DNA of 64,000 nt from Salegentibacter agarivorans. GTDB taxonomy: Bacteria > Bacteroidota > Bacteroidia > Flavobacteriales > Flavobacteriaceae. The translations under genes were made by a program, and so were the position numbers. The notes under the pieces are model-generated. The model searched no databases, had not been told where the DNA came from, and was given only the letters and a program-made list of their open reading frames with translations. Of this stretch, positions 26,954 to 33,697 are shown piece after piece. Where the stretch lies: contig NZ_FOOH01000006.1 in NCBI RefSeq assembly GCF_900113135.1, positions 1 to 64,000 on the forward strand, in the 5' to 3' direction. Position 1 is the stretch's first letter. Each line of letters opens with the position of its first letter.

Positions 26954-27241
26954 TTAGAATCTTTTATTCCGGAAAGCATATTCCACTGCTTGCCCTCTAA
27001 TCTCCTCTTTAGAAGAATGACTATTATTGAGCAGCCAATCATCGAGTTTTTCCCGAGAGAAAAAGATTAGTTTCCCCTTTGGTTTAGAGAAAGGAATTTC
27101 TCCCCTGGCAGTCAGTTTATACATATAATTTCTTGAGATACCTGTATAATCACAGGCCTGATCAAAGGTCAATACAGTTTTGTGGGCACGAACAATCGTT
27201 TCTATACGATCTAATTTTTCTAAAATTTTTAGTTCGTTCAT
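26954..27241 (-). CDS. Excisionase-like helix-turn-helix protein
   Basis: At 95 aa, with a coiled N-terminal helix (MNELKILEKLDRIETIVRAH) followed by a MerR-like HTH_17 domain: LTFDQACDYTGISRNYMYKL, TARGEIPFSKPKGKLIFFSR and EKLDDWLL. Proteins of this family in Bacteroidota elements act as excisionases or as activators of the excision/mobilisation genes. It starts 8 bases ahead of vapE, so they form an operon. A perfect 16-bp palindrome at 27269-27284, 28 bases before the start codon, may be its own operator. Confidence 0.8.
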   Translation of the reverse strand: MNELKILEKLDRIETIVRAHKTVLTFDQACDYTGISRNYMYKLTARGEIPFSKPKGKLIFFSREKLDDWLLNNSHSSKEEIRGQAVEYAFRNKRF

Positions 27242-27268
27242 TTTTGAAAATTTTTAGTTAAAAAATGA

Positions 27269-27284
27269 ACAAAAGCGCTTTTGT
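27269..27284 (-). promoter_or_regulatory. Perfect palindrome ahead of the excisionase-like gene
   Basis: ACAAAAGCGCTTTTGT is a 16-bp perfect palindrome located 28-43 bases before the start codon at 27241. Position and symmetry suggest an operator for a dimeric regulator. Confidence 0.45.
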
Positions 27285-27327
27285 ATTTTGAATTCTGGAA
27301 CCAAAACTAAGATGGGAAAGGATAAGA

Positions 27328-27366
27328 AAGTCATACTATTCATACCTTGTATGACTTCTTTTTTTT
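27328..27366 (+). terminator. Terminator-like hairpin with no known upstream gene
   Basis: AAGTCATAC (27328-27336) pairs perfectly with GTATGACTT (27349-27357) and is followed by CTTTTTTTT. It points along the plus strand, but no plus-strand gene lies before it in this gap. It might end a small RNA or stop antisense transcription coming from the excisionase promoter region. Confidence 0.55.
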
Positions 27367-27410
27367 AATGTATGAAAAATCAGCTCTAATTGATTCAGTG
27401 GTTTTTAGTT

Positions 27411-27440
27411 TATATTTATATGCAAATGCATATAAATATA
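27411..27440 (+). promoter_or_regulatory. AT-rich perfect inverted repeat upstream of hipB of locus 2
   Basis: TATATTTATATGC (27411-27423), AAAT, and the exact complement (27428-27440) give 13-bp arms, about 75 bases before the hipB start. It differs in sequence from the TCCACA operators of locus 1, so the two HipB proteins probably do not cross-bind. Confidence 0.5.
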
Positions 27441-27481
27441 GAAATAAAACCAAAATTATACGTTTAAACATATAATTAATA

Positions 27482-27515
27482 TATATTTGTAATAATTATA
27501 TCTAATTACATATAA
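27482..27515 (+). promoter_or_regulatory. Promoter and overlapping palindrome of hipBST locus 2
   Basis: TATATTTG (27482-27489) matches the -7 consensus, so transcription should begin near 27496. An inverted repeat, TTATAT, eight bases, ATATAA (27496-27515), reaches the first base of the hipB start codon. A protein bound there would block initiation, which suggests autorepression by HipB. Confidence 0.5.
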
Positions 27516-27727
27516 TGAAGAATCTCTCAGAGTTTTTAAAACAAAAGCGAAAAGAAAACCAACTCACTCAGGAAGAATTTGCCGAAAGGGCTGGTGTGGC
27601 TTTAACCGTTGTGAGAAAAATAGAACAAGGAAAAGAAAACCTGAATATGGAAAAGGTAAATCAGGTGCTAAAGATGTTTGGGCACGTACTGGCACCGGTA
27701 GACCAAAATGATATTTCTCAAACTTAA
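27515..27727 (+). CDS. hipB: HipB-like HTH repressor, locus 2
   Basis: A 70 aa Xre-type protein (LSEFLKQKRKENQLTQEEFA, ERAGVALTVVRKIEQGKENL, VNQVLKMFGHVLAPV), the usual HipB/y4mF type. It starts a three-gene operon in plus orientation, opposite to the rest of the element, three bases ahead of hipS. It is clearly different in sequence from HipB of locus 1, with only the HTH pattern in common. Confidence 0.9.
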   Translation: MKNLSEFLKQKRKENQLTQEEFAERAGVALTVVRKIEQGKENLNMEKVNQVLKMFGHVLAPVDQNDISQT

Positions 27728-27730
27728 TTT

Positions 27731-28066
27731 ATGAGACAGGCAAAAATTTATTATCAGGAACTTCTAGCAGGTATTTTAACCGAAACCGATGAAGGAGAAT
27801 ATCAATTTCAATATGAAATTGATTACGTTGATAAATATTCTGACCAATTTATCACGTTTACGATGCCGGTTAGAAAAGAACCTTATGTAGAAAAACGGCT
27901 TTTTCCCTTTTTTGAAGGTCTTATCCCGGAAGGATGGCTTCTAGATATTGCATCAAAAAACTGGAAAATCAACCGCAATGACCGAATGGGACTACTTTTA
28001 GCCTGTTGCAAAAATTGTATAGGTGCGGTCAGTGTTCACCCAAAAGTCACAGAAAATGCAGAATAG
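27731..28066 (+). CDS. hipS: HipS-like antitoxin, locus 2
   Basis: The 111 aa protein corresponds to the HipA N-terminal domain: MRQAKIYYQELLAGIL, FITFTMPVRKEPYVEKRLFP, FFEGLIPEGWLLDI, RNDRMGLLLACCKNCIGAVS. It carries Trp69 right after IPEG. In the E. coli system a tryptophan of HipS is, as I recall, inserted into the HipT active site, so this residue may serve the same purpose; locus 1 lacks it. The gene overlaps hipT by 11 bases. Confidence 0.88.
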   Translation: MRQAKIYYQELLAGILTETDEGEYQFQYEIDYVDKYSDQFITFTMPVRKEPYVEKRLFPFFEGLIPEGWLLDIASKNWKINRNDRMGLLLACCKNCIGAVSVHPKVTENAE

Positions 28067-29000
28067 ATGTTTATATTGTTATAAAGAATTGGGAGAAACA
28101 GATCCGAAAGATTTTCACACCAATTGCAGTGTAAATTTCTTTGGTACTGAAATTCCGCCTCAGTTAGAATATTCCCTGGATCAAATGGTAGATCTGGCGA
28201 AAAATGTGGTAGAAAGAAGAATAGCAGTTCCTGGGGTACAACCTAAACTTTCCTTATCCTTCATCGATAACGCACTAGCATCGGAAAATAACAGGTTAAC
28301 AGTGGTAGGAGCACTCGGAGGTAATTATATCTTAAAACCACCCTCTGCAGCTTTTGCTGAAATGCCGCAAAATGAACATTTTACAATGCGTATGGCAGAA
28401 AGCTTTGGAATAAGAACTGTTCCCTCCAGTTTAATACGATTAAAATCAGGAGAGTTAGCCTATATTACAAAGCGAATAGATCGAACACTTAGCAATGAAA
28501 AAATTCATATGCTCGATATGTTTCAGATCCTAGAGGCTTTTGATAAATATAAAAGCTCAATGGAAAAGGTAGGCAAAGCTATCGGGACTTATTCCTCCAA
28601 CACCTTGCTTGACAAACTTTATTTTTTTGAAATAGCTTTATTTAGTTTTCTCACGGGAAACAACGATATGCATCTGAAAAACTTTTCTTTAATAAAGCGA
28701 ACCAGAGAATGGGTCTTGTCCCCTGCTTATGATCTTCTTAATGTTGCTATAGTTAACCCAGAAGATGGTGAAGAGCTGGCACTAACTCTTGAAGGAAAAA
28801 AGAAAAAATTAGCAAAAAAACATTTTGTGAGTCTGGGAGAGAAACTGGAATTGAACAAAAAGCAAATTGATGGAGTATTTAAAAGATTCATTAAAAATAA
28901 AAAGAACGCTCTTTCTCTTTTAGAAAGCTCCTTTTTATCAAGCGAATACAAGCAAAAATACTCAGATCTATTAGCGCAGCGTTATTCAAAATTGGAGTAG
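28056..29000 (+). CDS. hipT: HipT-type kinase toxin, locus 2
   Basis: I start at the ATG at 28056 (MQNRCLYCYKELGETDPKDF, 314 aa), because the residues upstream overlap hipS and do not fit the family. A zinc-knuckle-like set, Cys5, Cys8, His21, Cys24, opens the protein, as in many HipA-type proteins. The Gly-loop region reads RIAVPGVQPKLSLSF, so the Ser-Ile-Ser autophosphorylation motif of locus 1 and of E. coli HipT is replaced by Ala-Val-Pro. The kinase core is intact: GGNYILKPP (ATP-binding Lys), TGNNDMHLKNFSL (catalytic Asp and Asn) and SPAYDLLN (metal-binding Asp). The protein should be an active kinase whose self-control differs from that of locus 1. Confidence 0.88.
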   Translation: MQNRCLYCYKELGETDPKDFHTNCSVNFFGTEIPPQLEYSLDQMVDLAKNVVERRIAVPGVQPKLSLSFIDNALASENNRLTVVGALGGNYILKPPSAAFAEMPQNEHFTMRMAESFGIRTVPSSLIRLKSGELAYITKRIDRTLSNEKIHMLDMFQILEAFDKYKSSMEKVGKAIGTYSSNTLLDKLYFFEIALFSFLTGNNDMHLKNFSLIKRTREWVLSPAYDLLNVAIVNPEDGEELALTLEGKKKKLAKKHFVSLGEKLELNKKQIDGVFKRFIKNKKNALSLLESSFLSSEYKQKYSDLLAQRYSKLE

Positions 29001-29060
29001 GCAGGTAGCGGAATAAAACAAATTTAAAAAGCACTCAAAAAATTTCGAGATAGGGAAACT

Positions 29061-29540
29061 ATGAATAATGGAAGAGAAAATTTTAAATCTGTAATAACCC
29101 TATGGGAAGACTTTCTTACTCAAAACCCTCAGAATAAATTAGGAGAAGTTCCAGTTTCTTTCTATTTCTGTGACAATGAAAAAGATGCGAATGAATGTGC
29201 TGAGTTGGTAGTTAATGGAATAAAAAGGGCTACTGCTACTTCTTTATGGTGGTTTAAAAAAATTAATAAACCTCTGCCAAGAGCCGGGGACCAACAAATT
29301 GTGACGGATTGGAATGGAAATGCAAAAGCTATAATTGAAACGTTGAAGATAGAGCAGGTTCCATTTAATAAAATCACAGAAGAATTTGCAGCAACTGAAG
29401 GCGAAGGCGATAAATCCCTTAAATACTGGAAAAAAGTTCACAAAGCATACTACGAAAGAGAGATGATCTCCTACCCAGAAAAATTCAGCGAGGAAATGAT
29501 TATAGTTTGTGAATATTTTAAAACGATTTACCCACAGTAA
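29061..29540 (+). CDS. ASCH domain protein (YhfF-like)
   Basis: A protein of 159 aa with the ASCH fold related to PUA domains: FYFCDNEKDANECAELVVNG, IKRATATSLWW (the conserved Lys-x-A-T-A/S), PLPRAGDQQIVTDWNGNAKA, the strand IIETLKIEQVPFNKI and a closing EEMIIVCEYF. ASCH proteins are thought to bind RNA, and some relatives hydrolyse N4-acetylcytidine; neither is established here. It lies 60 bases behind hipT of locus 2 in the same direction and may be a passenger of the element. No toxin-antitoxin role is claimed. Confidence 0.85.
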   Translation: MNNGRENFKSVITLWEDFLTQNPQNKLGEVPVSFYFCDNEKDANECAELVVNGIKRATATSLWWFKKINKPLPRAGDQQIVTDWNGNAKAIIETLKIEQVPFNKITEEFAATEGEGDKSLKYWKKVHKAYYEREMISYPEKFSEEMIIVCEYFKTIYPQ

Positions 29541-29596
29541 ACTCTTTTGAAGATGCCTGGTTTAAAGTCAGTTTTTGAAAAATGCTTCTCAACTTT

Positions 29597-30298
29597 TCAT
29601 TCTCTTTCGATGAGATCGTTTTTAGGGGTGCACCTTATAATGGTATTATATTTATAGGATTTTCCATCCGCTCTTAATACGAGCTTAGACGTTTCAAAGA
29701 AATTTTTCATCGTCAAAGAATTTTTGGGAAAAGTCCGGATGAAATAGTCATGAAACTCTCTACAGCTGGGGCCATCCATATTAAAATGGATTTTTGAATT
29801 ATGTGCGTCCCAATTTTTTAGAAGTACATTCTTTAAATCCTGCTTACTTGTTTTATCATAGTTCAAAAGATCATATCTAATTAAACCGTGATATAGCTTT
29901 TGTATTTGATCTTCAGAAATCTCAAGATGAAAATTATTTTCTCTTTTTGGTTTATTTTTGTTGAGTGCTGGAAATGCTTTTTGAACTTGGATACTATCTC
30001 TAAATTGGTACGTCCAGGTTATAACTGCTAAATAAAACCCGCTACTAAAGGCAAGCAGTAGAAGAATTTGGACTGTATAATTATCTGGCGTTATGGTTGT
30101 TCTTGCGAAGGATATTAGATGCATAACTCCCAACCCAGTTAATAGAAAGAGGATTCTTGGTTTCTCTAAATTAGATTTCCAGAGTATTTCCTCATCCCAC
30201 ATATAGGTCCAGAAAACTTCACCATAATGTAAAACGAGTCTACCATAAATATAGATAAAGCCAAGAGTTGTTAGATATTTGAATAAATCAAAACTCAT
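29597..30298 (-). CDS. Hypothetical membrane protein downstream of the integrase
   Basis: A protein of about 233 aa with three hydrophobic segments in its first 120 residues (around FKYLTTLGFIYIYGRLV, ILFLLTGLGVMHLISF and ILLLLAFSSGFYLAVITW) and a soluble C-terminal half rich in Lys and Asn. I prefer the ATG at 30298 over 30310. It overlaps the end of the integrase gene by about 11 bases. The C-terminal half (LEISEDQIQKLYHGLI) recalls small conserved modules found next to integrases in Flavobacteriia, but I cannot name the family. Confidence 0.5.
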   Translation of the reverse strand: MSFDLFKYLTTLGFIYIYGRLVLHYGEVFWTYMWDEEILWKSNLEKPRILFLLTGLGVMHLISFARTTITPDNYTVQILLLLAFSSGFYLAVITWTYQFRDSIQVQKAFPALNKNKPKRENNFHLEISEDQIQKLYHGLIRYDLLNYDKTSKQDLKNVLLKNWDAHNSKIHFNMDGPSCREFHDYFIRTFPKNSLTMKNFFETSKLVLRADGKSYKYNTIIRCTPKNDLIERE

Positions 30299-31444
30299 AA
30301 TCCATTTCAAGTTCTGGAATCAGGTTGGCTGCTTCCTTCTTCTTCTTATCTACTATTTTTGCGTACACCTGGGTAGTTCTGATTTCTTTATGTCCCAGAA
30401 CTTTTGACACGGTATAGATATCAGCACCGTATTCTAATAGTAAAACTGCGTGAGTGTGCCGGGCACTATGAAATGTTATATGCTTGGTGATACCTGCCCG
30501 CATACACCATCTAAGTATTTCCGCATTAAAATGGGCTCCATATTTTAATCCCTTAAAAACGAGATCACTTTCTCTTTTCCTCTTTCCTAATAGTTGTCTT
30601 GCTTGGTTAGAGATATATTGATACTCCTGACCTGAAGTCTTCTTTTGTTTAAAAATAAGCCGCGGACCTTCCTCTTCGTCTCTAATTTCAACCCAGGTGA
30701 GCTTGTTTATATCGCTCCACCTAAGTCCGTTAGGCAACTAAACAAAAAAGCATTTTTTAGCACCTGATGTTTACAGTGAGCTTTTGCCATAGCTTGCAAT
30801 TCTTCCTGGGTAAGGTATTCTCGAGATGTTTCACCTTGGGCAAAACCTTTTACCGTCGTGGCAAAGTTTCGTCTGGTATAACCGTCTTCAAAAGCCTGCC
30901 GCAATGCTGCTTTAAATTTATTATAATAAGTATATTTTGAATTTTGAGATAAAGCAGTATTAGATTTTGTTCTTGATTTATGATTTAAAAACTTTTTAAA
31001 TCCTATTACGAAATCTTCATCAATGTCTTCAAATGTTATTTTTTTCTTCCCACAATAGGCTTCAATATGATTTTGTGCGGCATCCCAGTTATCATAGTTT
31101 CCTTTACTTTCGTAACGCTCCTCTTTAAGTTTATCGTAATAAGAAAGGAAGAGAAGTCGGTCTTTACTTTTATCCTTAATTCCATATTTACCCTGCGCAT
31201 ATTCTGCTTGACGAATAGACAAAATTTGTTCTGCTCTTAATAAGGTTTCATTATTATCTTTCTTTTCAGCAGCTGTCCTAGGGTTAATTAGAAGATATTC
31301 TTTGAGATATTCAAATTCTCTTTGATGCTGAATTTTACCCTTTTCATTTTGCGTAAACCCTTTATAGTATTCAATATAAAGGCTATACTTTCCTGTGGCC
31401 AGTTTTTTCTTTTTTAAAGCTATTTTTATAATTGAATATTTTGT
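30288..31444 (-). pseudogene. Tyrosine recombinase (integrase), frameshifted
   Basis: Two frames together give one integrase. The N-terminal frame is open from 31444, without a normal start codon: IKIALKKKKLATGKYSLYIE is the arm-binding region, then LLFLSYYDKLKEERYESKGN and FKKFLNHKSRTKSN form the core-binding domain, up to NAFLFSCLTDLGGAI. The second frame continues GLRWSDINKLTW (first catalytic Arg), HSARHTHAVLLLEYGAD (His-x-x-Arg), LGHKEIRTTQVYAKI (His and the tyrosine nucleophile). Adding one G near 30724-30731 joins them as SCLTGLRWSD. All catalytic residues survive, so the lesion is probably recent, or a sequencing error. The sequence at the junction (ACGGACTTAGG) is not a known slippery site. 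Confidence 0.88.
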
Positions 31445-31467
31445 TCAATTTACAAAAAAACTTTTAC

Positions 31468-31539
31468 AGGTGTAAAAAATTACACCTCATAGTTATATTT
31501 TTTAAAAAGGTGTAAATGAGGTGTAAATAAAGGTGTAAA
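31468..31539. repeat. Cluster of AGGTGTAAA sites outside the integrase gene
   Basis: The motif AGGTGTAAA occurs at 31468-31476, 31508-31516, 31519-31527 and 31531-31539, and its reverse TTACACCT at 31480-31487. The last three copies are 11 and 12 bases apart, on one face of the helix. This is the position and layout expected for integrase arm-type sites, or for repression of the integrase promoter. A single reversed AGGTGTA lies at the far left edge of the element (21124-21130). Confidence 0.55.
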
Positions 31540-31648
31540 ATTAGTAACTTATAAAAAAATATAGGAAAATTTAATTTTCTTTAAACCCTTTAATTTCGAT
31601 AGTTTTGACGATATTTGATACCATATAACACCAAATAAAATTACATGT

Positions 31649-33052
31649 TTATTTTCCAATACAGAAATTAGAAAATATATTCCCCAATAATTCATCATTA
31701 GTGACCTGCCCGGTGATTTCACCGAAGTATTCTAATGCTTCGCGAATATCTATGGCTAATAGGTCGCCAGAGAGGTCTGTGTTTAGTCCTTCTTCTACCT
31801 TGTTTATTTCTTCCAGGGCTTTTAAAAGCGCATTGTAATGACGGCTGTTGGTTACGATGGTATTGTTATTTCTAAGCGCACCGGTGTTTACAAACTCCAG
31901 TAGTTTAATTTTTAGTTCCTCCACACCTTCGCCTGTCTTAGCAGAAATTAACTGCAAGCTTGCGCCTTCCAGTTCGTTTAAATTTTCAAATAAATTCTCT
32001 TTCTCATTTTCCGTAAGTTGATCTACTTTATTCGCAATAACAACAAGAGGTTTTTGAGGAAATTGATTGTGGATTTTTTTAATTTCAACCTTAAACTTTG
32101 AACTTTGAGCTTTAAACTTTTCTGCATTTAGCAAAAATACAACTACTTGCGCCTGACTTATTTTTTCGAACGTTCGCTTTATTCCGATGCTTTCCACCAC
32201 ATCTTCAGTCTCTCGTATTCCGGCGGTATCAATGAACCTGAATCCAACGCCACCAATACTCATTTCGTCCTCAATAGAATCACGGGTGGTCCCGGCCACT
32301 TCAGAAACAATAGCGCGTTCTTCATTTAAAAGTGAATTCAGTAAAGTAGATTTCCCTACGTTTGGCTCACCTACAATTGCAACGGGAATTCCGTTTTTAA
32401 GCACGTTCCCGGTAGCGAAAGAATCTATTAAACGTTTTAATACCTGCTGAATCCTGGCTACCAATTCTTTAAATTGATCGCGATTAGCGAACTCCACATC
32501 TTCTTCAGAAAAATCTAATTCTAGTTCAATTAAGGACGCAAAATCTAGTAATTCCTGGCGTAAACGATGAATTTCATTAGAAAATCCGCCGCGCATTTGT
32601 TGCATCGCCATTTGGTGCGAAGCCTGGTTTTCAGAAGAAATTAAATCGGCTACGGCTTCCGCCTGACTGAGATCCATTTTTCCGTTTAGGAAGGCTCGCA
32701 TGGTAAACTCCCCGGCTTCGGCTGAGCGACAACCTTTTCTAATCATTAATTGAATAATCTCCTGCTGAATATAGGGACTTCCGTGACAGGAAATTTCTAC
32801 CGTTTCTTCGCCGGTATAAGATTTAGGCGCTCTAAATATTGAAATTAAAACCTCATCTAAGGTACGATCATCATCCATTAAATTTCCTAAATGTAAAGTA
32901 TGGCTGGGCTGTTCGCTTAGCTTTTTTTTACTCTTCGCCTTAAAAAGCGGTGAAACAATATTAAATGCTTCGGGACCGGAAACCCTAATAATCGCAATAG
33001 CTCCTGCACCAGAAGGTGTGGCAAGCGCTACAATAGTATCGTTTAATTTCAT
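31649..33052 (-). CDS. mnmE: tRNA modification GTPase MnmE
   Basis: MnmE, with MnmG, adds the carboxymethylaminomethyl group at wobble uridine 34 of several tRNAs. I use the ATG at 33052 (MKLNDTIVALATPSGAGAIA, 467 aa) because the 19 residues upstream derive from a C-rich repeat. Domains: folate-binding N-terminal domain (1-120), helical domain, and G domain with GEPNVGKSTLLN (G1), EVAGTTRDSI (G2), DTAGIRET (G3) and IANKVD (G4). The last residues are FCIGK, holding the invariant cysteine. The integrated element ends about 100 bases behind this gene, so its 3' region is a plausible attachment site. Confidence 0.96.
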   Translation of the reverse strand: MKLNDTIVALATPSGAGAIAIIRVSGPEAFNIVSPLFKAKSKKKLSEQPSHTLHLGNLMDDDRTLDEVLISIFRAPKSYTGEETVEISCHGSPYIQQEIIQLMIRKGCRSAEAGEFTMRAFLNGKMDLSQAEAVADLISSENQASHQMAMQQMRGGFSNEIHRLRQELLDFASLIELELDFSEEDVEFANRDQFKELVARIQQVLKRLIDSFATGNVLKNGIPVAIVGEPNVGKSTLLNSLLNEERAIVSEVAGTTRDSIEDEMSIGGVGFRFIDTAGIRETEDVVESIGIKRTFEKISQAQVVVFLLNAEKFKAQSSKFKVEIKKIHNQFPQKPLVVIANKVDQLTENEKENLFENLNELEGASLQLISAKTGEGVEELKIKLLEFVNTGALRNNNTIVTNSRHYNALLKALEEINKVEEGLNTDLSGDLLAIDIREALEYFGEITGQVTNDELLGNIFSNFCIGK

Positions 33053-33064
33053 AGTGCAAAGATA

Positions 33065-33098
33065 AGCCTCCCCCCAACCCCCTCCAAAAGAGGGGAAG
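33065..33098. repeat. C-rich intergenic repeat, copy 1
   Basis: CCTCCCCCCAACCCCCTCC, then AAAAGAGGGGAAG, in a generally AT-rich genome. It follows the layout C-run, C-run, G-run, and resembles the copy at 33671-33697 read on the other strand. Such CCCCCT/AGGGGG elements are common between genes in Bacteroidota. Confidence 0.5.
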
Positions 33099-33182
33099 AA
33101 AAAATGCATCTTTTAAAAATTGTAACATCGTGCGGAAAAGATCGTCTATTAATATAGAGACATCACATCAATCAAAGAAAAA

Positions 33183-33521
33183 ATGAGAGAAGACAACCAA
33201 ATGCTCGTTCTTACCCACTTAAGTCAGTTACTGGATTTAGTTACAGGAATTGGCGGCTTTATAGTTCCGTTAATCCTGTGGCTTACCCAAAAAGATAAAG
33301 TTGCCGGAATGGATTTTCACGGAAAAATGATCATCAATTTCCAAATAAGTATGTTTATTTATAGCTTATTATGTATCCCGCTAATCTTTTTATTCGGACT
33401 TGGGATAATCGCTCTTATTGGAATAGCAATTTTAATGGTTGTTATTCCTATTGTAAATGCTATTAAAGTGAGCAACGGGGAAATACCTAATTATCCGCTA
33501 ACTATTGAAATTATAAAATAA
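33183..33521 (+). CDS. DUF4870 membrane protein
   Basis: A 112 aa membrane protein with three hydrophobic segments (about 10-35, 52-75 and 76-100). MLVLTHLSQLLDLVTGIGGF, IVPLILWLTQKDK, VAGMDFHGKMIINFQIS and PIVNAIKVSNGEI follow the DUF4870 (Tic20-like) family closely. The function in bacteria is unknown. It is divergent from mnmE and has its own strong terminator. Confidence 0.88.
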   Translation: MREDNQMLVLTHLSQLLDLVTGIGGFIVPLILWLTQKDKVAGMDFHGKMIINFQISMFIYSLLCIPLIFLFGLGIIALIGIAILMVVIPIVNAIKVSNGEIPNYPLTIEIIK

Positions 33522-33543
33522 ACCGGAGACATTTTCAAAACAG

Positions 33544-33571
33544 CAAGGCAGCCAATCGGCTGCCTTGTTTT
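33544..33571 (+). terminator. Rho-independent terminator of the DUF4870 gene
   Basis: CAAGGCAGCC (33544-33553), AATC, and the perfect complement GGCTGCCTTG (33558-33567) are followed by TTTTATT. Confidence 0.88.
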
Positions 33572-33604
33572 ATTATAATTTCATTCCCTACTTGTTAGAA
33601 TAAA

Positions 33605-33637
33605 AAACCTCACAGGTTTTGAAAACCTGTGAGGTTT
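33605..33637. repeat. Perfect palindromic repeat with 16-bp arms
   Basis: AAACCTCACAGGTTTT (33605-33620), one G, and the complement AAAACCTGTGAGGTTT (33622-33637). It stands between two convergent genes behind a complete terminator. I recall close relatives between genes in many Flavobacteriia, so it is probably a small mobile palindrome, although it could also terminate transcription. Confidence 0.6.
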
Positions 33638-33670
33638 GATTTCTTTAAGCTAGCTAGGTTTTTATGTTGA

Positions 33671-33697
33671 ATCTCCCCTTCGGGGGCCAGGGGGCTT
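33671..33697. repeat. C/G-rich intergenic repeat, copy 2
   Basis: ATCTCCCCTTCGGGGG and CCAGGGGGCTT run into the stop codon of dnaN. On the minus strand it reads AAGCCCCCTGGCCCCCGAAG, related in layout to the copy at 33065-33098. Confidence 0.5.

Larger units (their letters stand above)
21120..31545. mobile_element. Integrative and mobilizable element, degraded
   Basis: Between the LytTR regulator and mnmE lies a block of mobility genes: relaxase, MobC-like protein, primase, VapE remnant, excisionase-like HTH and a frameshifted tyrosine integrase at the right end. It also carries two HipBST loci, an ASCH protein and two membrane proteins. No conjugation (type IV secretion) genes are present, so transfer would depend on a helper. 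A cluster of AGGTGTAAA sites lies outside the integrase gene, and one reversed copy of AGGTGTA (21124-21130) lies at the left edge. I found no convincing direct repeat for att sites, so both limits are approximate. Insertion next to the 3' end of mnmE is plausible. Confidence 0.7.

Noticed and set aside
27312-27368. Short open frame starting ATGGGAAAGGATAAG
   Set aside because: It encodes only 18 residues, and the codons coincide with the terminator hairpin and its T-run.
30724-30731. Programmed frameshift in the integrase
   Set aside because: The junction ACGGACTTAGG is not a slippery heptamer, and intact relatives read through in one frame. A deletion or a sequencing error is simpler.
31468-31539. 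CRISPR-like array
   Set aside because: The repeated unit is only nine bases, spacing is irregular, one copy is inverted and no cas gene is near.
21028-31648. Direct repeat att sites of the integrated element, for example a copy of the mnmE 3' end
   Set aside because: I compared the left gap (21028-21167) with 31440-31700 and saw no shared direct repeat longer than a few bases, so no att site is reported.
31649-33109. Longer mnmE starting at 33109
   Set aside because: The first 19 residues come from a C-rich intergenic repeat and do not match the family.
33605-33637. Palindrome read as the dnaN terminator
   Set aside because: There is no T-run on the minus strand behind the hairpin, and similar palindromes are widespread intergenic repeats as I recall; it is listed as a repeat.
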